A stretch of DNA of 64,000 nt from Streptomyces sp. NBC_01304. Lineage in GTDB: Bacteria > Actinomycetota > Actinomycetes > Streptomycetales > Streptomycetaceae. Positions 1 to 8,641 of this stretch are shown here, one piece after another. The notes below the pieces were generated by a model. It searched no databases. It worked only from the letters and a program-made list of their open reading frames with translations, and was not told the DNA's origin. The position numbers and the translations under genes are program-made. Numbering within the stretch: position 1 is the stretch's first letter; each line of letters starts with the position of its first letter. The stretch covers positions 5,146,001 through 5,210,000 of the forward strand of contig NZ_CP109055.1 of the NCBI RefSeq assembly GCF_035975855.1, given 5' to 3'.

Positions 1-1
1 C

Positions 2-613
2 CTGACCTTCGGCTATGCGTTGCTCACGGTCGGCCTGGTGGCCACCTGGTACACCGTGCGGGTCCAGGGCAGCGGGCTGACCGCGGCCGCGCTTGCCGCC
101 CCGCTGCTCCTTGTCGGCGCCGGTCAGGGCTTCACCATGTCCCCGCTGATCGGCATCGTGCTCACCGGCATCCGGCCCGACGACAAGGGCTCGGCCTCCG
201 GCGCGCTGACCACCGCCTTCCAGGTGGGGCAGGCCCTCGGAGTGGCCGGGATCGGTACCATTTTCTCCGTCATGGGGGCGAGTCCGGGGGCGGGCGCAGA
301 CACCGCGCGCTATCTGGCCGCCTTCCGGACCGCACTCCTGGTCATGGTCGCCCTGACCGTGCTCTCGCTGCTTCTGGTGGCCCTGCTGCCCGGAGCCCAC
401 GGCGGCCAACGGCACCACCACTTCCTGTGGCTGCGGCACGGCCGGCGCACCGGCCTCTCACACGCCTTCTATCTGCTGACCGGCGGCCATGCCGTGGGCC
501 GCCTCGCGCACTGGTTCCATCATCACGACAGTCACAAGGACCACGACCGTCACCACTACGGCCTTCACAGGACCGGTGACCACCACAACAGGATTCACCA
601 CCAAGGGAAGTGA
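2..613 (+). CDS. MFS drug-efflux transporter, C-terminal part (truncated by window edge)
   Basis: Open at the left edge, so only the last ~203 residues are seen. They contain several hydrophobic helices typical of the second half of a 14-TM DHA2 (EmrB/QacA) transporter; the GxxSGALTTAFQVGQALGVA stretch is the usual helix after the central loop in that family. Such pumps export drugs by proton antiport in the cytoplasmic membrane. The last ~70 residues are unusual: a His-rich tail (HHH, HFHHHD, HHNRIHH) after the last helix, probably cytoplasmic and perhaps metal binding. The stop codon lies 3 nt before the aldo/keto reductase start, so the two genes are probably cotranscribed. Confidence 0.85.
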   Translation: MTFGYALLTVGLVATWYTVRVQGSGLTAAALAAPLLLVGAGQGFTMSPLIGIVLTGIRPDDKGSASGALTTAFQVGQALGVAGIGTIFSVMGASPGAGADTARYLAAFRTALLVMVALTVLSLLLVALLPGAHGGQRHHHFLWLRHGRRTGLSHAFYLLTGGHAVGRLAHWFHHHDSHKDHDRHHYGLHRTGDHHNRIHHQGK

Positions 614-615
614 CA

Positions 616-1584
616 ATGCATCAGATCACTCTGGGCAGCCAGGGCCTCGAAGTCTCCGCACAGGGCCTCGGCTGCATGGGCATGAGCCAGTCCTACGGCG
701 TCGGCAACGACATCGAGTCGATCGCCACCGTCCACCGCGCCCTGGACCTCGGCGTGACCCTCATCGACACCGCGAACGTGTACGGCGCCACCGGCCTGTA
801 CGGCGTCGGTGCGAACGAGAAGCTCCTCGGCCATGCCCTCAAGGACCGCCGCGACGAGGCCGTCCTCGCCTCCAAGTGCGGCATCGTGGACGTCAGGCCC
901 GGCACCGGAATGGTGCTGCAGGCCGACCCGGACTACGTCCGCCGCTCGTGCGACGAGTCCCTGACCCGGCTGGGTGTCGACCACATCGACCTGTACTACC
1001 TGCACCGCGTCGACCCCAAGACCCCCATCGAGGAGTCCATCGGGGCGATGGCCGAGCTCGTCGCCGCCGGCAAGATCCGTTACGTCGGTGTCTCCGAGGT
1101 CTCCGCCGAGGAGCTGGAGCGCGCACACGCCGTGCACCCGGTCAGCGCCGTGCAGAGCGAGTACTCGCTGTGGACCCGCGGCATCGAGGACGCCGTCCTG
1201 CCGACGGCACGCCGCCTCGGCATCGGCCTGGTGCCGTTCTCGCCGCTCGGCCGCGGCTTCCTGACCGGCGCCGTGACCTCCCGCGACGGGTTCGACTCGA
1301 ACGACATGCGGCGCAACATGCCGCGCTTCCAGCAGGAGAACCTCGACGCCAACCTCAAGCTCGTGACGGTCGTCAAGGAGATCGCCGAGGGCAAGGGCGT
1401 GCTGCCCGGCCAGATCGCCCTCGCCTGGGTACACGCCCAGGGCGACGACGTCGTCCCGATCCCCGGCACCAAGCGGATCGCGTACCTGGAGCAGAACGCC
1501 GCGGCAGCCGATGTCAGGCTCACCGAGGAGGAGTTGACGCGGCTCGACGCCTTCGCGGCGGAGGTCTCCGGCACCCGCCGCTGA
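616..1584 (+). CDS. Aldo/keto reductase
   Basis: 322-residue NADPH-dependent aldo/keto reductase (AKR12/13-like, (beta/alpha)8 barrel) reducing aldehydes or ketones in the cytoplasm. The catalytic tetrad is intact: Asp in LIDTANVYG, Tyr in the same motif, Lys in LASKCG, and His in DLYYLHRVDP. The C-terminal cofactor loop reads VPIPGTKR. I chose the ATG at 616 because the purine run at about 603-609 is well spaced from it, whereas the in-frame GTG at 610 is too close. Follows the MFS gene directly. Compare the degenerate paralogue at 26290. Confidence 0.9.
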   Translation: MHQITLGSQGLEVSAQGLGCMGMSQSYGVGNDIESIATVHRALDLGVTLIDTANVYGATGLYGVGANEKLLGHALKDRRDEAVLASKCGIVDVRPGTGMVLQADPDYVRRSCDESLTRLGVDHIDLYYLHRVDPKTPIEESIGAMAELVAAGKIRYVGVSEVSAEELERAHAVHPVSAVQSEYSLWTRGIEDAVLPTARRLGIGLVPFSPLGRGFLTGAVTSRDGFDSNDMRRNMPRFQQENLDANLKLVTVVKEIAEGKGVLPGQIALAWVHAQGDDVVPIPGTKRIAYLEQNAAAADVRLTEEELTRLDAFAAEVSGTRR

Positions 1585-1619
1585 GCGGATCAGGGGCCCG
1601 GCCCCGGACTCGCACGCGC

Positions 1620-1660
1620 AAGAGGAAGGGGACCGCCCAGCGGGCGGTCCCCTTCCTCTT
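1620..1660. terminator. Convergent hairpin terminator
   Basis: Near-perfect inverted repeat with 19-bp arms (1620-1638 and 1642-1660) and a 3-nt loop, lying between the stop of the + strand reductase and the stop of the - strand reductase-like gene. It probably ends both transcripts. Confidence 0.85.
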
Positions 1661-1681
1661 GTTCCCCTTGCGCCGCCGTGC

Positions 1682-2650
1682 TCAGTCGGCCTTCAGCTCC
1701 GGCGGGTACAGGAAGTAGTTGGCCGCCGACGCCGCCTGGGCACCCTCGTGCACCGCGGTGGTCACCTGGTGGGAGTGCAGAGCGGTCACGTCTCCGGCCG
1801 CGTACACCCCCGCCACCGAGGTCTTCTGTTCCGAGTCCACCGCGATGTACCCCGACTCCGCGAGCCGGACGCCGAGTTGGCCGGCCAGCAAGGTCTCGGG
1901 CGTCGCCCCCTGGATCGAGAACAGCGCATCCAGTGCCAGCCGCCGGCCACCGCGCGTGACGATCGCCTCCAGCACACCGTCGGCTCCCTGCGCTTCCTGG
2001 ATGCGGTCGTGCACCACCTCGATGCCCGCGGAGTCGAGCCGGCGCCGGAACTCGGGACTGATCTCGTCGCTCCGGCTGTTGGTCAGGAGCCGGACCCGGT
2101 CGGTGAGACTGTGCAGCTGCATCGCCTCGCCCGCCGCAGCATCCGTGTGCCCCACCACCAGGATGCTGCGCCCGCGGTTCTCGTACCCGTCGCAGGTGAT
2201 GCACCAGAACATCGAACGCCCCACATACGACTCCCAGTGCGGGAAGTGCGGGAAGTGGTCCAGGACCCCGGTCGCGAGCAGCACAGTGCGCGCCCGCCAG
2301 CTGTGCCCCTGGGCGCGCAGGGTGAAGCCGTCACCGGCGCTGCCCTCGATCCCGGTGATCTGGTGGTGGACCACGCGTGCCTCCGGGTAGCGGCCCAGTT
2401 GCTCGGTGGCGAGCTTGCGCAGGTCGACCGTGGCGATGCCGTCGGGAAAGCCGAGGTAGTTGTGGTTGACCTGGTGGTGGGTCGACCGGCCGTGCCCGGT
2501 GTCGAAGACCAGGACCTCCCGGCCGTACCTGGCGAGGTAGACGGCGGCGGACAGCCCGGCCGGGCCGCCGCCGACGACTGCGGCGTCGACGGTCCCCGCC
2601 CCCGCCTCTTCCGTCCTTCTCCTCACGGCGGATGTCGTGTTGCCGCTCAT
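1682..2650 (-). CDS. Thioredoxin reductase-like FAD/NAD(P)-dependent oxidoreductase
   Basis: 322 residues with the two-dinucleotide-fold layout of the low-molecular-weight thioredoxin reductase family. The FAD site is VVGGGPAGLSAAVYLARYG near residue 25. The redox-active CxxC is CITC, at about residues 150-155, inside FWCITCDGYENRG. An NAD(P) site follows (ILVVGHTDAA) and the C-terminal FAD motif is GVYAAGDVTALHSHQ. Similar proteins oxidise dithiols in antibiotic clusters (HlmI/GliT type) or reduce thioredoxin; which applies here is not clear. Reads away from the terminator at 1620 and is probably cotranscribed with the upstream DsbA-like gene (34-nt gap). Confidence 0.85.
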   Translation of the reverse strand: MSGNTTSAVRRRTEEAGAGTVDAAVVGGGPAGLSAAVYLARYGREVLVFDTGHGRSTHHQVNHNYLGFPDGIATVDLRKLATEQLGRYPEARVVHHQITGIEGSAGDGFTLRAQGHSWRARTVLLATGVLDHFPHFPHWESYVGRSMFWCITCDGYENRGRSILVVGHTDAAAGEAMQLHSLTDRVRLLTNSRSDEISPEFRRRLDSAGIEVVHDRIQEAQGADGVLEAIVTRGGRRLALDALFSIQGATPETLLAGQLGVRLAESGYIAVDSEQKTSVAGVYAAGDVTALHSHQVTTAVHEGAQAASAANYFLYPPELKAD

Positions 2651-2684
2651 GACTCGCTCTCTCTCGCAAGGGTCGTGGACCCGG

Positions 2685-3371
2685 TCAGGGCCGGCTCCGC
2701 TTGAGTTCGTAGAAGCCGGGGGTGGCGGCGAGGAGGGCGACTCCGTCCCAGAGCCGTGCCGCTTCCTCGCCGCGCGGAACCGGGTTCACCACGGGCCCGA
2801 AGAAGCCGGCCCGACGGCCGCCGCCGCCCTCCCGCAACCCGCCGAACCCGAGCACCGGAGTGCCGATGTCGTCACCCGCCAGATCCACCGCAGCCTTGTG
2901 CGAGGCCTCCAGGGCGGCGTCGTACGTCCGGGAGTGCAGTGCCTCGGCCGGCCCGGCCGGCAGCCCGGCCTCGTGCAGCGCGTCCTCGACAACCTCGCGC
3001 GTCTGCGGCAGGCCCTGCTCGTGAAAGCGGCGGCCGAGGGCCGTGTAGAGGGCAGGTACGGCCCGGTCCCCGTGCTCGGCCGCGACCGCGACGCAGACCC
3101 GGGCGGGCCCGCGCGCCTCGCTCAGCATCGCGCGGTACTCCCGGGGCAGCCGCCCGTTGGCCTGCAGGATGGCCAGGCTCATCACTCGCCAGCGCGGCTC
3201 CACCGGGCGCACCTTCACCACCTCGAGCAGCCAGCGCGAGGTCAGCCACGACCAGGGACAGACCGGGTCGAACCAGAAGTCGACGGGGATGCGCTCCACT
3301 TCGTGCGGGGCTGGGACCGGGCCCGTGCCCGGCTCTCCCGAAATGGCCTGCTGCTGGGGCGAGTTGGTCAT
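2685..3371 (-). CDS. DsbA-family protein, Rv2466c (mycothiol-dependent nitroreductase)-like
   Basis: 228 residues. The N-terminus carries DFWFDPVCPWSW, the signature of the actinobacterial Rv2466c family, which acts with mycothiol. Only the first active-site Cys is present (CPWS instead of CPWC), so a monothiol mechanism is expected, as in other DsbA-like proteins with a single Cys. A helical insert and a thioredoxin-fold end (TPVLGFGG) follow. The ATG at 3371 is preceded by a GAAGGG run; the upstream GTG at 3425 has no such site. Sits between a maltokinase-like gene and a thioredoxin reductase-like gene, so the pair may form a redox module. Confidence 0.8.
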   Translation of the reverse strand: MTNSPQQQAISGEPGTGPVPAPHEVERIPVDFWFDPVCPWSWLTSRWLLEVVKVRPVEPRWRVMSLAILQANGRLPREYRAMLSEARGPARVCVAVAAEHGDRAVPALYTALGRRFHEQGLPQTREVVEDALHEAGLPAGPAEALHSRTYDAALEASHKAAVDLAGDDIGTPVLGFGGLREGGGGRRAGFFGPVVNPVPRGEEAARLWDGVALLAATPGFYELKRSRP

Positions 3372-3455
3372 GGTGACCCTTCGTCGTCGGATGGTGGTGG
3401 GGCCGGGCGGAGCTGGACGGGGCACGGCGGGAAGCCGGTCTCGGAGCCCTCCGGC

Positions 3456-4898
3456 TCAGCCCGCCACCCGGCGTGCGGCCGCGAGCCTGCGGACCGCGGC
3501 CAGCGGAATCGCCAGCCACTGTGGCCGGTTGTGGGTCTCGTACAGCGCCTCGTACACCGCCTTGTCCGCCTCGAAGGCCCGCAGCAGCACCGGTTCGGTC
3601 CGCGGGTCGGCACCGCCTGCCTCGCTGTAACCCGCCGAGTAGGCACGGCGGTTGTGCACCGCCCACGCGGATGCCCGTCGGGCCAGCCGGGTGCCCCGCA
3701 GGTCCTTGGGGGACTGCTCGCCCGGCGGCAGGCCGAGCACTCCGGCGAGCGCATGATGGGCGGCGTAGTCGAAGGACCGCAGCATCGCGGCGACATCGCG
3801 CAGCGCGGGCTGCAGTCGGCGCCGCTCGGCCACGGAGTGCCCGGGCTCGCCCTCGAAGTCGATGAGCACCCAGCCTTCCTTGCCGCGGAGCACCTGGCCC
3901 AGGTGGAGATCCCCGTGCACGCGTTGGACGTGCAGGGGATGGCCGCGCCGGACGACCTCGCCGAGGTCCCGGTAGGCACCCCGCAACGCCCGGCCGTGCG
4001 GCAGGAGTTCGGGCACTTCGTCCAGCGCGTGGTCCAGCCGCTCGGTGAGTGTGGCGACCAGCTCGTCCGCCTGCGCGGCGGTCAGCGTCCGGGTGTCCAG
4101 CTGCCGCGCGAGCGCCGCGTGCACCTGTGCGGTGGCCCGCCCGAGGGCGTACGCCTCCTCGGTGAACCCGCCGACCGGCGCGATCGACTCGCACTCGCCC
4201 ACGATGCAGGCCCGTGCCTCCTCCACGGCGATGGCCCAGCCGTCGCCCCGGTTGGGCACGAACTCCTGGAGGATGCCCAGGGTGGTCTCGCCACCCGGCA
4301 GGTCGGGCGAGGTCTGGATCCACCCGAGCGGCGCGGCGCTCGGCACGTCGCCGGCCCGCTCCAGGGCGGCGAGCATCTCCAGCTCGGGGTTGGGGCCCGG
4401 CACCAGGAGGCGGAGCACCTTCAGCATCATGCGGTCGCCGTACGCGAGCGAGCTGTTGGACTGCTCGGCGGTGACCAGCGCGGCGGGCAGCCCCGTCGGG
4501 ATCTCGGCACCCGGTGTGCGGTGGAATCGCACGGCGCCCACCGGGCCCCCCTCGGCGATCCGGTCGAGCAGCCGGCCCGCCAACTCCGGGTCGGCAAGGG
4601 CCTCGTAGAGGATCGCGCCGTCCGCCGTACGGCCGATGCGCGCGGCGGCGAGCGCCTCCGGCAGCGGGCTGCCCGGGGAGCGTACGCCGATCAGCAACTG
4701 GTACCACTCGTCGTGCCCGGTGTGCACCACGGCGAGCAGCAGCGCCGGATCCCCCTCGGCGAGCACCTCGACGAGGACCGGTTCCACGGTGGGCGCCTCC
4801 GCGCCCTTGTCGGCGAACCAGCGGCGGGTGCCGAGCCAGGCGGGCAACAGCCGGCGCAGTTCGGCGGCGACATCGAGTTCCGTGCGGGGCTCCGTCAT
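3456..4898 (-). CDS. Maltokinase-like sugar kinase
   Basis: 480 residues, the normal length for maltokinase (Pep2/Mak), which phosphorylates maltose at C1 with ATP to feed GlgE. The N-terminal cap domain starts with LPAWLGTRRWFADKG, typical of the family. The aminoglycoside-phosphotransferase-like kinase core has the catalytic loop VHGDLHLGQVL and metal-binding DFEGEP. Maltokinase normally sits in the treS/glgE locus; here it stands alone, and its start overlaps the stop of the IS701-type gene by 4 nt (ATGA), so translation is coupled. With the NDP-sugar pyrophosphorylase-like gene 3 kb away it may activate a sugar for a pathway other than glycogen. Substrate is inferred. Confidence 0.8.
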   Translation of the reverse strand: MTEPRTELDVAAELRRLLPAWLGTRRWFADKGAEAPTVEPVLVEVLAEGDPALLLAVVHTGHDEWYQLLIGVRSPGSPLPEALAAARIGRTADGAILYEALADPELAGRLLDRIAEGGPVGAVRFHRTPGAEIPTGLPAALVTAEQSNSSLAYGDRMMLKVLRLLVPGPNPELEMLAALERAGDVPSAAPLGWIQTSPDLPGGETTLGILQEFVPNRGDGWAIAVEEARACIVGECESIAPVGGFTEEAYALGRATAQVHAALARQLDTRTLTAAQADELVATLTERLDHALDEVPELLPHGRALRGAYRDLGEVVRRGHPLHVQRVHGDLHLGQVLRGKEGWVLIDFEGEPGHSVAERRRLQPALRDVAAMLRSFDYAAHHALAGVLGLPPGEQSPKDLRGTRLARRASAWAVHNRRAYSAGYSEAGGADPRTEPVLLRAFEADKAVYEALYETHNRPQWLAIPLAAVRRLAAARRVAG

Positions 4899-6103
4899 GC
4901 GGCATCCACCTGCTGCGTACGCGGCCCCGCAAGGGTCGTCCGTGGGTCGATCGGCACCGGTTCGGCCTCGCCGTCCTCGGTCATGACGGTCAGCGCATGC
5001 GCGAGCGAGACCATGGTCATGTGGTGGTGCCAGCCACGGAACGAGCGGCCCTCGAAGTCACGTATCCCCACCTTGTCGCTGACCTGCGCGAGGTCTCGCT
5101 CGACGCGGCGGCCGAGCATCGCGGTGCGGTAGACGGTGCCGAGGCGCGGCCCGGAGAGGTTGGACAGCCAGTACTCGCCAGGGCGGCGGGCGCCGGGCTC
5201 GGACCAGGCACCGAGGAGCATCAACTCCTGGAAGTCGGGGCGGCCTTGGGCCCGGCGCAGCCGGACCCGGGTGGCGCCCACGATGGTGGCGCGGACCGCA
5301 CCGGTGGTGTGGTCGCACCACTCCACCGGCATGCAGTGCCGGCTCAGCGCGGTGACCAGGCCCTCGCCCTCGCTCACCCGGTCGGTGCGGGGGCGGCGCA
5401 GTTCGAGCGGGGTGTGTGCGGCGGTGGGGTCGATGCGCAGCACGAACGGGATCTGGTGTTCCATCAGGGCCGCGCAGACCGGCGCGGGGTCGGTCTCGCG
5501 CAGATCCATCACGACGGGCCTGGCCTTGAGGCCCCACTCGCCGGCCATCCTGGCGATGGAGTCGGTCGCACACTTCTCGGGCGGGCAGGCGCCCACGCCC
5601 TCGGGGATCGAGGCCCGCTTGCGCGCATCCGGCTCCTCGGTCCAGCACTCGGGGAGCGCCAGCCGCCAGTCCACGGGGGCGCTCATCCGGTCGGAGGCCA
5701 GCCAGATGCCCATGCCCTGCTGGCAGTTGACGACGCGGCCGAGCTCGGGCACGAACTGCCGCTCCACCCCGACCGAGTGCTCCCCCACCTTGGTGATCAC
5801 CAAGGGCTGGACCACCCAGGCGCGCGGCTGGGCCACCTCCTGGAAGAGCCGGGCGAGTTCGCGGCGCACCGGAAGCGCATCCCAGGGCGACTTACTGATG
5901 AATTGGTAAAGGCTTTGCTCTACGCCGGGCCCGGCACCTTTCGCCAGGGCCCGCATGGTCTTCTTGCCCTCGGCCTCCATGAGGGCGCGTACATAAAGTT
6001 CGCCCCAGCGCCGCTGGTCGCTGCGCGGAATGGAACGGAGGGTCTCGGAAAGAAACTCCGACACCGCTTCCCCGGGCATCTTTGTTTCCGTGGGCACACT
6101 CAT
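4895..6103 (-). CDS. IS701-type DDE transposase homologue, catalytically altered (domesticated)
   Basis: 402 residues related to IS701 transposases. Conserved blocks are SVGVERQFVPELGRVVNCQ, PVVMDLRETDP (second Asp region) and DFEGRSFRGWHHHMT (Glu region). In active IS701 enzymes the first catalytic Asp lies just before the KxGxxSVGV block; here that stretch reads VVQPLVITKVGEHS with no Asp. No terminal inverted repeats are seen. The ATG at 6103 is chosen for its GGAG at 7 nt; ATG 6121 is an alternative. It overlaps the maltokinase-like start by 4 nt, which is unusual for a mobile element and suggests a resident function. A second relative lies at 29351. Confidence 0.75.
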   Translation of the reverse strand: MSVPTETKMPGEAVSEFLSETLRSIPRSDQRRWGELYVRALMEAEGKKTMRALAKGAGPGVEQSLYQFISKSPWDALPVRRELARLFQEVAQPRAWVVQPLVITKVGEHSVGVERQFVPELGRVVNCQQGMGIWLASDRMSAPVDWRLALPECWTEEPDARKRASIPEGVGACPPEKCATDSIARMAGEWGLKARPVVMDLRETDPAPVCAALMEHQIPFVLRIDPTAAHTPLELRRPRTDRVSEGEGLVTALSRHCMPVEWCDHTTGAVRATIVGATRVRLRRAQGRPDFQELMLLGAWSEPGARRPGEYWLSNLSGPRLGTVYRTAMLGRRVERDLAQVSDKVGIRDFEGRSFRGWHHHMTMVSLAHALTVMTEDGEAEPVPIDPRTTLAGPRTQQVDAA

Positions 6104-6486
6104 CGCACTCTCCACGGTCATTGCTTCGGTCCTCTCCGCAGCAATCCAGGAATGTCAAATTCCGGATTCGGGTTCGGGTTTCAGGGCAGGAGGTATCGGC
6201 CGGGCGTTCCGCGGTGCCACGGAATTCGGCTGTTGTGTTTCCCTCAACCTCTGCGCCAGGAAATGAATCCGGGGCCGGCGGCGGCAGGTGCAGAGCACCC
6301 TCCGGGCCGGCGCCGGCCCCGGGCCCGCCGGCGCGGGGGAATGGCCGGCGGGGCTGTGCCGGGGCGGGCGAACGGTTGACCCACCCCGTGGTCTACGAGC
6401 TCGGGAGCCCGGACGATTCTTGTGCTCCGCGGCCCGGACGCGTCAGGCGCCGCCGGCCGCGTCCGGAGCCGCCGCAGTCGGGCGCC
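6104..6486. other. Non-coding spacer upstream of the IS701-type gene
   Basis: 383 nt between the stop of the NmrA-like gene and the start of the IS701-type gene, both leftward. It holds a GC-rich imperfect hairpin at about 6310-6334 that could end the upstream transcript. No convincing coding frame was found and no IS end was recognised. Confidence 0.4.
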
Positions 6487-7182
6487 TCAGGAGCCCCAGT
6501 GCGCGAGCACCGGGTCGGGCTTGAGCCGGCCGAGCAGCTGGCCCCAGTCGGCCGGGGGCTGCCCGGGCTCGTTGTACAGCTCGAAGGTCCGCCCGACGGC
6601 GGCCCGGCCGCGCAGCGACTGCACCACGGCCTCCGCCACCGCCGACCGCGACACCCAGCCGTCGCCCCGGTCGTCCTGTTCGAGCCGCACCCGGTCGCCC
6701 GCCGTGCGGTCGTCGGTGAGCCAGCTGGGGCGTATCACGGTGTAGGGCAGGCCCGATTCACGTACCGCGTCCTCACCCCGCAGCCGCCAGTCGAGCAGCC
6801 GGCCGTAGGCGTTCATCGGGTGCTCACGACGCGTCACGAATATCTGGCTGACCAGCACGAAGTGCGGCTGCTCGGCGAACTGGGCGGCTGCGGCAAGAGC
6901 ATTGCGCACCCCGTCGTAGACCGTCGATTCCGGGGCGTCGGGGCCGGTCTCGGCCGTACCCGGTTCCACGCTGAAGACCACGGCCGCACAGCCGCTGAGC
7001 GCGGGGATCAGGGTGTCCGCGTACCGCACGTCCGCGCGGTGCAGTTCCACTCCGAGCGGGAGCCGTCCACGCTGCGCATTGCGGCTCACCACCCGTACTT
7101 TGCTTCCGTCGTCGAGCAGCCTGCGGGTCACGAGGCTGCCCAGCCTGCCGGCCCCACCGATCACCACTACGGGGCTGTCCAT
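6487..7182 (-). CDS. NmrA/SDR-like NAD(P)-binding protein
   Basis: 231 residues of the atypical short-chain dehydrogenase (NAD(P)-binding, NmrA-like) group. The Rossmann motif VVVIGGAGRLGSLVTRRLL lies at the N-terminus, followed by RVVSRN for the NADP phosphate. No classical YxxxK is evident, so it may sense redox state or act as a reductase of unknown substrate. The ATG at 7182 has an excellent AGGAGGGG upstream; a GTG at 7221 overlapping the previous stop is possible. Directly downstream of the nucleotidyltransferase gene and probably in its operon. Confidence 0.75.
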   Translation of the reverse strand: MDSPVVVIGGAGRLGSLVTRRLLDDGSKVRVVSRNAQRGRLPLGVELHRADVRYADTLIPALSGCAAVVFSVEPGTAETGPDAPESTVYDGVRNALAAAAQFAEQPHFVLVSQIFVTRREHPMNAYGRLLDWRLRGEDAVRESGLPYTVIRPSWLTDDRTAGDRVRLEQDDRGDGWVSRSAVAEAVVQSLRGRAAVGRTFELYNEPGQPPADWGQLLGRLKPDPVLAHWGS

Positions 7183-7217
7183 GGTCTTCCCCTCCTGAAC
7201 TTCTACGGGGCTCGCCG

Positions 7218-8567
7218 TCACACCCAGCGCAGGATGTCGTCGGCGCTCCTGAGTTCGGTTTCAGCGGGCACCCCCACCAGTGCGGGCACCCTCAGCCGCG
7301 GGTACACGGTGACCCCGCAAAATCGCGTTCCCGGCCAGAGCACGGCACCGTCGCCGATCGCCGCATGGCCCTCGAGCCGCAGCGGACGGCCGCGCTCCGA
7401 ATTGATCTCCGCCATCGGACCGACGTACGAGTCCGATATCTCGGCGTACGGACCGATCACCGCCGACTCCCCGCAGGCGGACCGGACCAGGGTGGCCCCC
7501 TCGCGGATCTCGGCCCCGTCGCCGATGTCCGCGTGGTCGAGGCGCACCCCGGGTCCGATCTCGACGTCCTGGCCTATCCGGACCCCCGCGCCGATGACGA
7601 CCGAGCCCTCCTCGATCTTGTCGGCGAGGGTGGTGCCGGTGAGGTCGTCCTTCATGTGCAGGCTGGACTCATGGATCCAGTACCTCGGGTGCTGCCGGTC
7701 CGGCGGGTCCATCAGGCGGTTCATCTGCTGGTACCCGCCATCCAGGACGAGTTGCACGGTCTCCAGGTAGTCCGGGACATTGCCCAGGTCACCGAGCCTG
7801 CCGATGGCGTGACTCGCCACCGGGTGGCCCCGGGAGACCAGCCAGGGCAGCAGGTCGCCGCCCCAGTCGAGCCGTTGGTGGGACTGCCTGAAGAGCTCCG
7901 GGTCGCGGGCGAGCAACCGCAGCCGGGCACAGTCCACCAAGTACATCCCCGCATTGGTGGGCAGGGTCGCCCCCGCGTCCCCCACCGTCTGCGGGAACAG
8001 TTCGCCGAGCAGCTGGGGCCCGGGCTTCTCCACGAAGCCCTGGACGTAATCCAGCGCATCGGTGCGCATGACCCCGTACTTGCCGGCGATCTCCTGCGCC
8101 GTACGCGGCACCGCGGCCACCGTGACCAGGGCATCGCGTGCCGCGTGGGCGGCCTGCATCGACTTCAGATCGAAGTCGAAGAGCGAGTCGACCGGCAGGA
8201 CCAGAGCGCGGCCCATGAGGTCCCACTGCTCCAGATTGTGCAAAGTGGCGCCCGCCGAACCGACGTTGTAGCGGTCGAACCGAGAGCGGGAGTAGGTGAT
8301 GTCCACCCCGAAGCGCTCGCCGTGGCCCAGCAGCAGCTTGATCTGGTTCCGGTTCTCCAGCCCGTGCGTCACGACGTAGAAGCGCCGGATGCCCTGCTCT
8401 CGACAGGACTCGAGCACCCACTCGATGAGCCGGCGGCCCACGAACGGGATCATCGCCTTGCTGCGGATGTAGTCCGCGGACTTGAGAGTGATGGGCTTCG
8501 CCCGCTCTCCCCGCCCCCCGGCGAGGATGATGCCCACGGTCTCCTGCTCTTGGTTCGTACTCACCAC
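7218..8567 (-). CDS. NDP-sugar pyrophosphorylase-like nucleotidyltransferase with left-handed beta-helix
   Basis: 449 residues. The N-terminal nucleotidyltransferase domain has GIILAGGRGERAKPIT and KAMIPFVGRRLIEW, the variant G-G-x-G-x-R signature of glucose-1-phosphate nucleotidylyltransferases, plus FVEKP. From about residue 290 hexapeptide repeats (IGAGVRIGQDVEIGPGVRL and following) form a left-handed beta-helix as in ADP-glucose or mannose-1-phosphate enzymes. It would join NTP and a sugar 1-phosphate. Homologues occur in pseudosugar clusters (ValB/VldB type), but no cyclase is nearby. GTG start preceded by AGGGGGG. With the kinase at 3456 it could form a sugar-activation pair. Confidence 0.8.
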   Translation of the reverse strand: MVSTNQEQETVGIILAGGRGERAKPITLKSADYIRSKAMIPFVGRRLIEWVLESCREQGIRRFYVVTHGLENRNQIKLLLGHGERFGVDITYSRSRFDRYNVGSAGATLHNLEQWDLMGRALVLPVDSLFDFDLKSMQAAHAARDALVTVAAVPRTAQEIAGKYGVMRTDALDYVQGFVEKPGPQLLGELFPQTVGDAGATLPTNAGMYLVDCARLRLLARDPELFRQSHQRLDWGGDLLPWLVSRGHPVASHAIGRLGDLGNVPDYLETVQLVLDGGYQQMNRLMDPPDRQHPRYWIHESSLHMKDDLTGTTLADKIEEGSVVIGAGVRIGQDVEIGPGVRLDHADIGDGAEIREGATLVRSACGESAVIGPYAEISDSYVGPMAEINSERGRPLRLEGHAAIGDGAVLWPGTRFCGVTVYPRLRVPALVGVPAETELRSADDILRWV

Positions 8568-8641
8568 GCCCCCCTGCGAGTTGAGCTATTTTGCAATTCG
8601 TCCAATCCCTGACCGGTCATCAGAGATAGTGCGCCGCTCAA

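Noticed and set aside
2637..5132. 831-codon open frame on the + strand
   Set aside because: Antisense to three well supported - strand genes; the composition (Arg, Gly and Pro rich) is that of a shadow frame in high-GC DNA.
4895..6103. Active insertion sequence
   Set aside because: First catalytic Asp missing, no terminal inverted repeats seen and the gene overlaps its neighbour.
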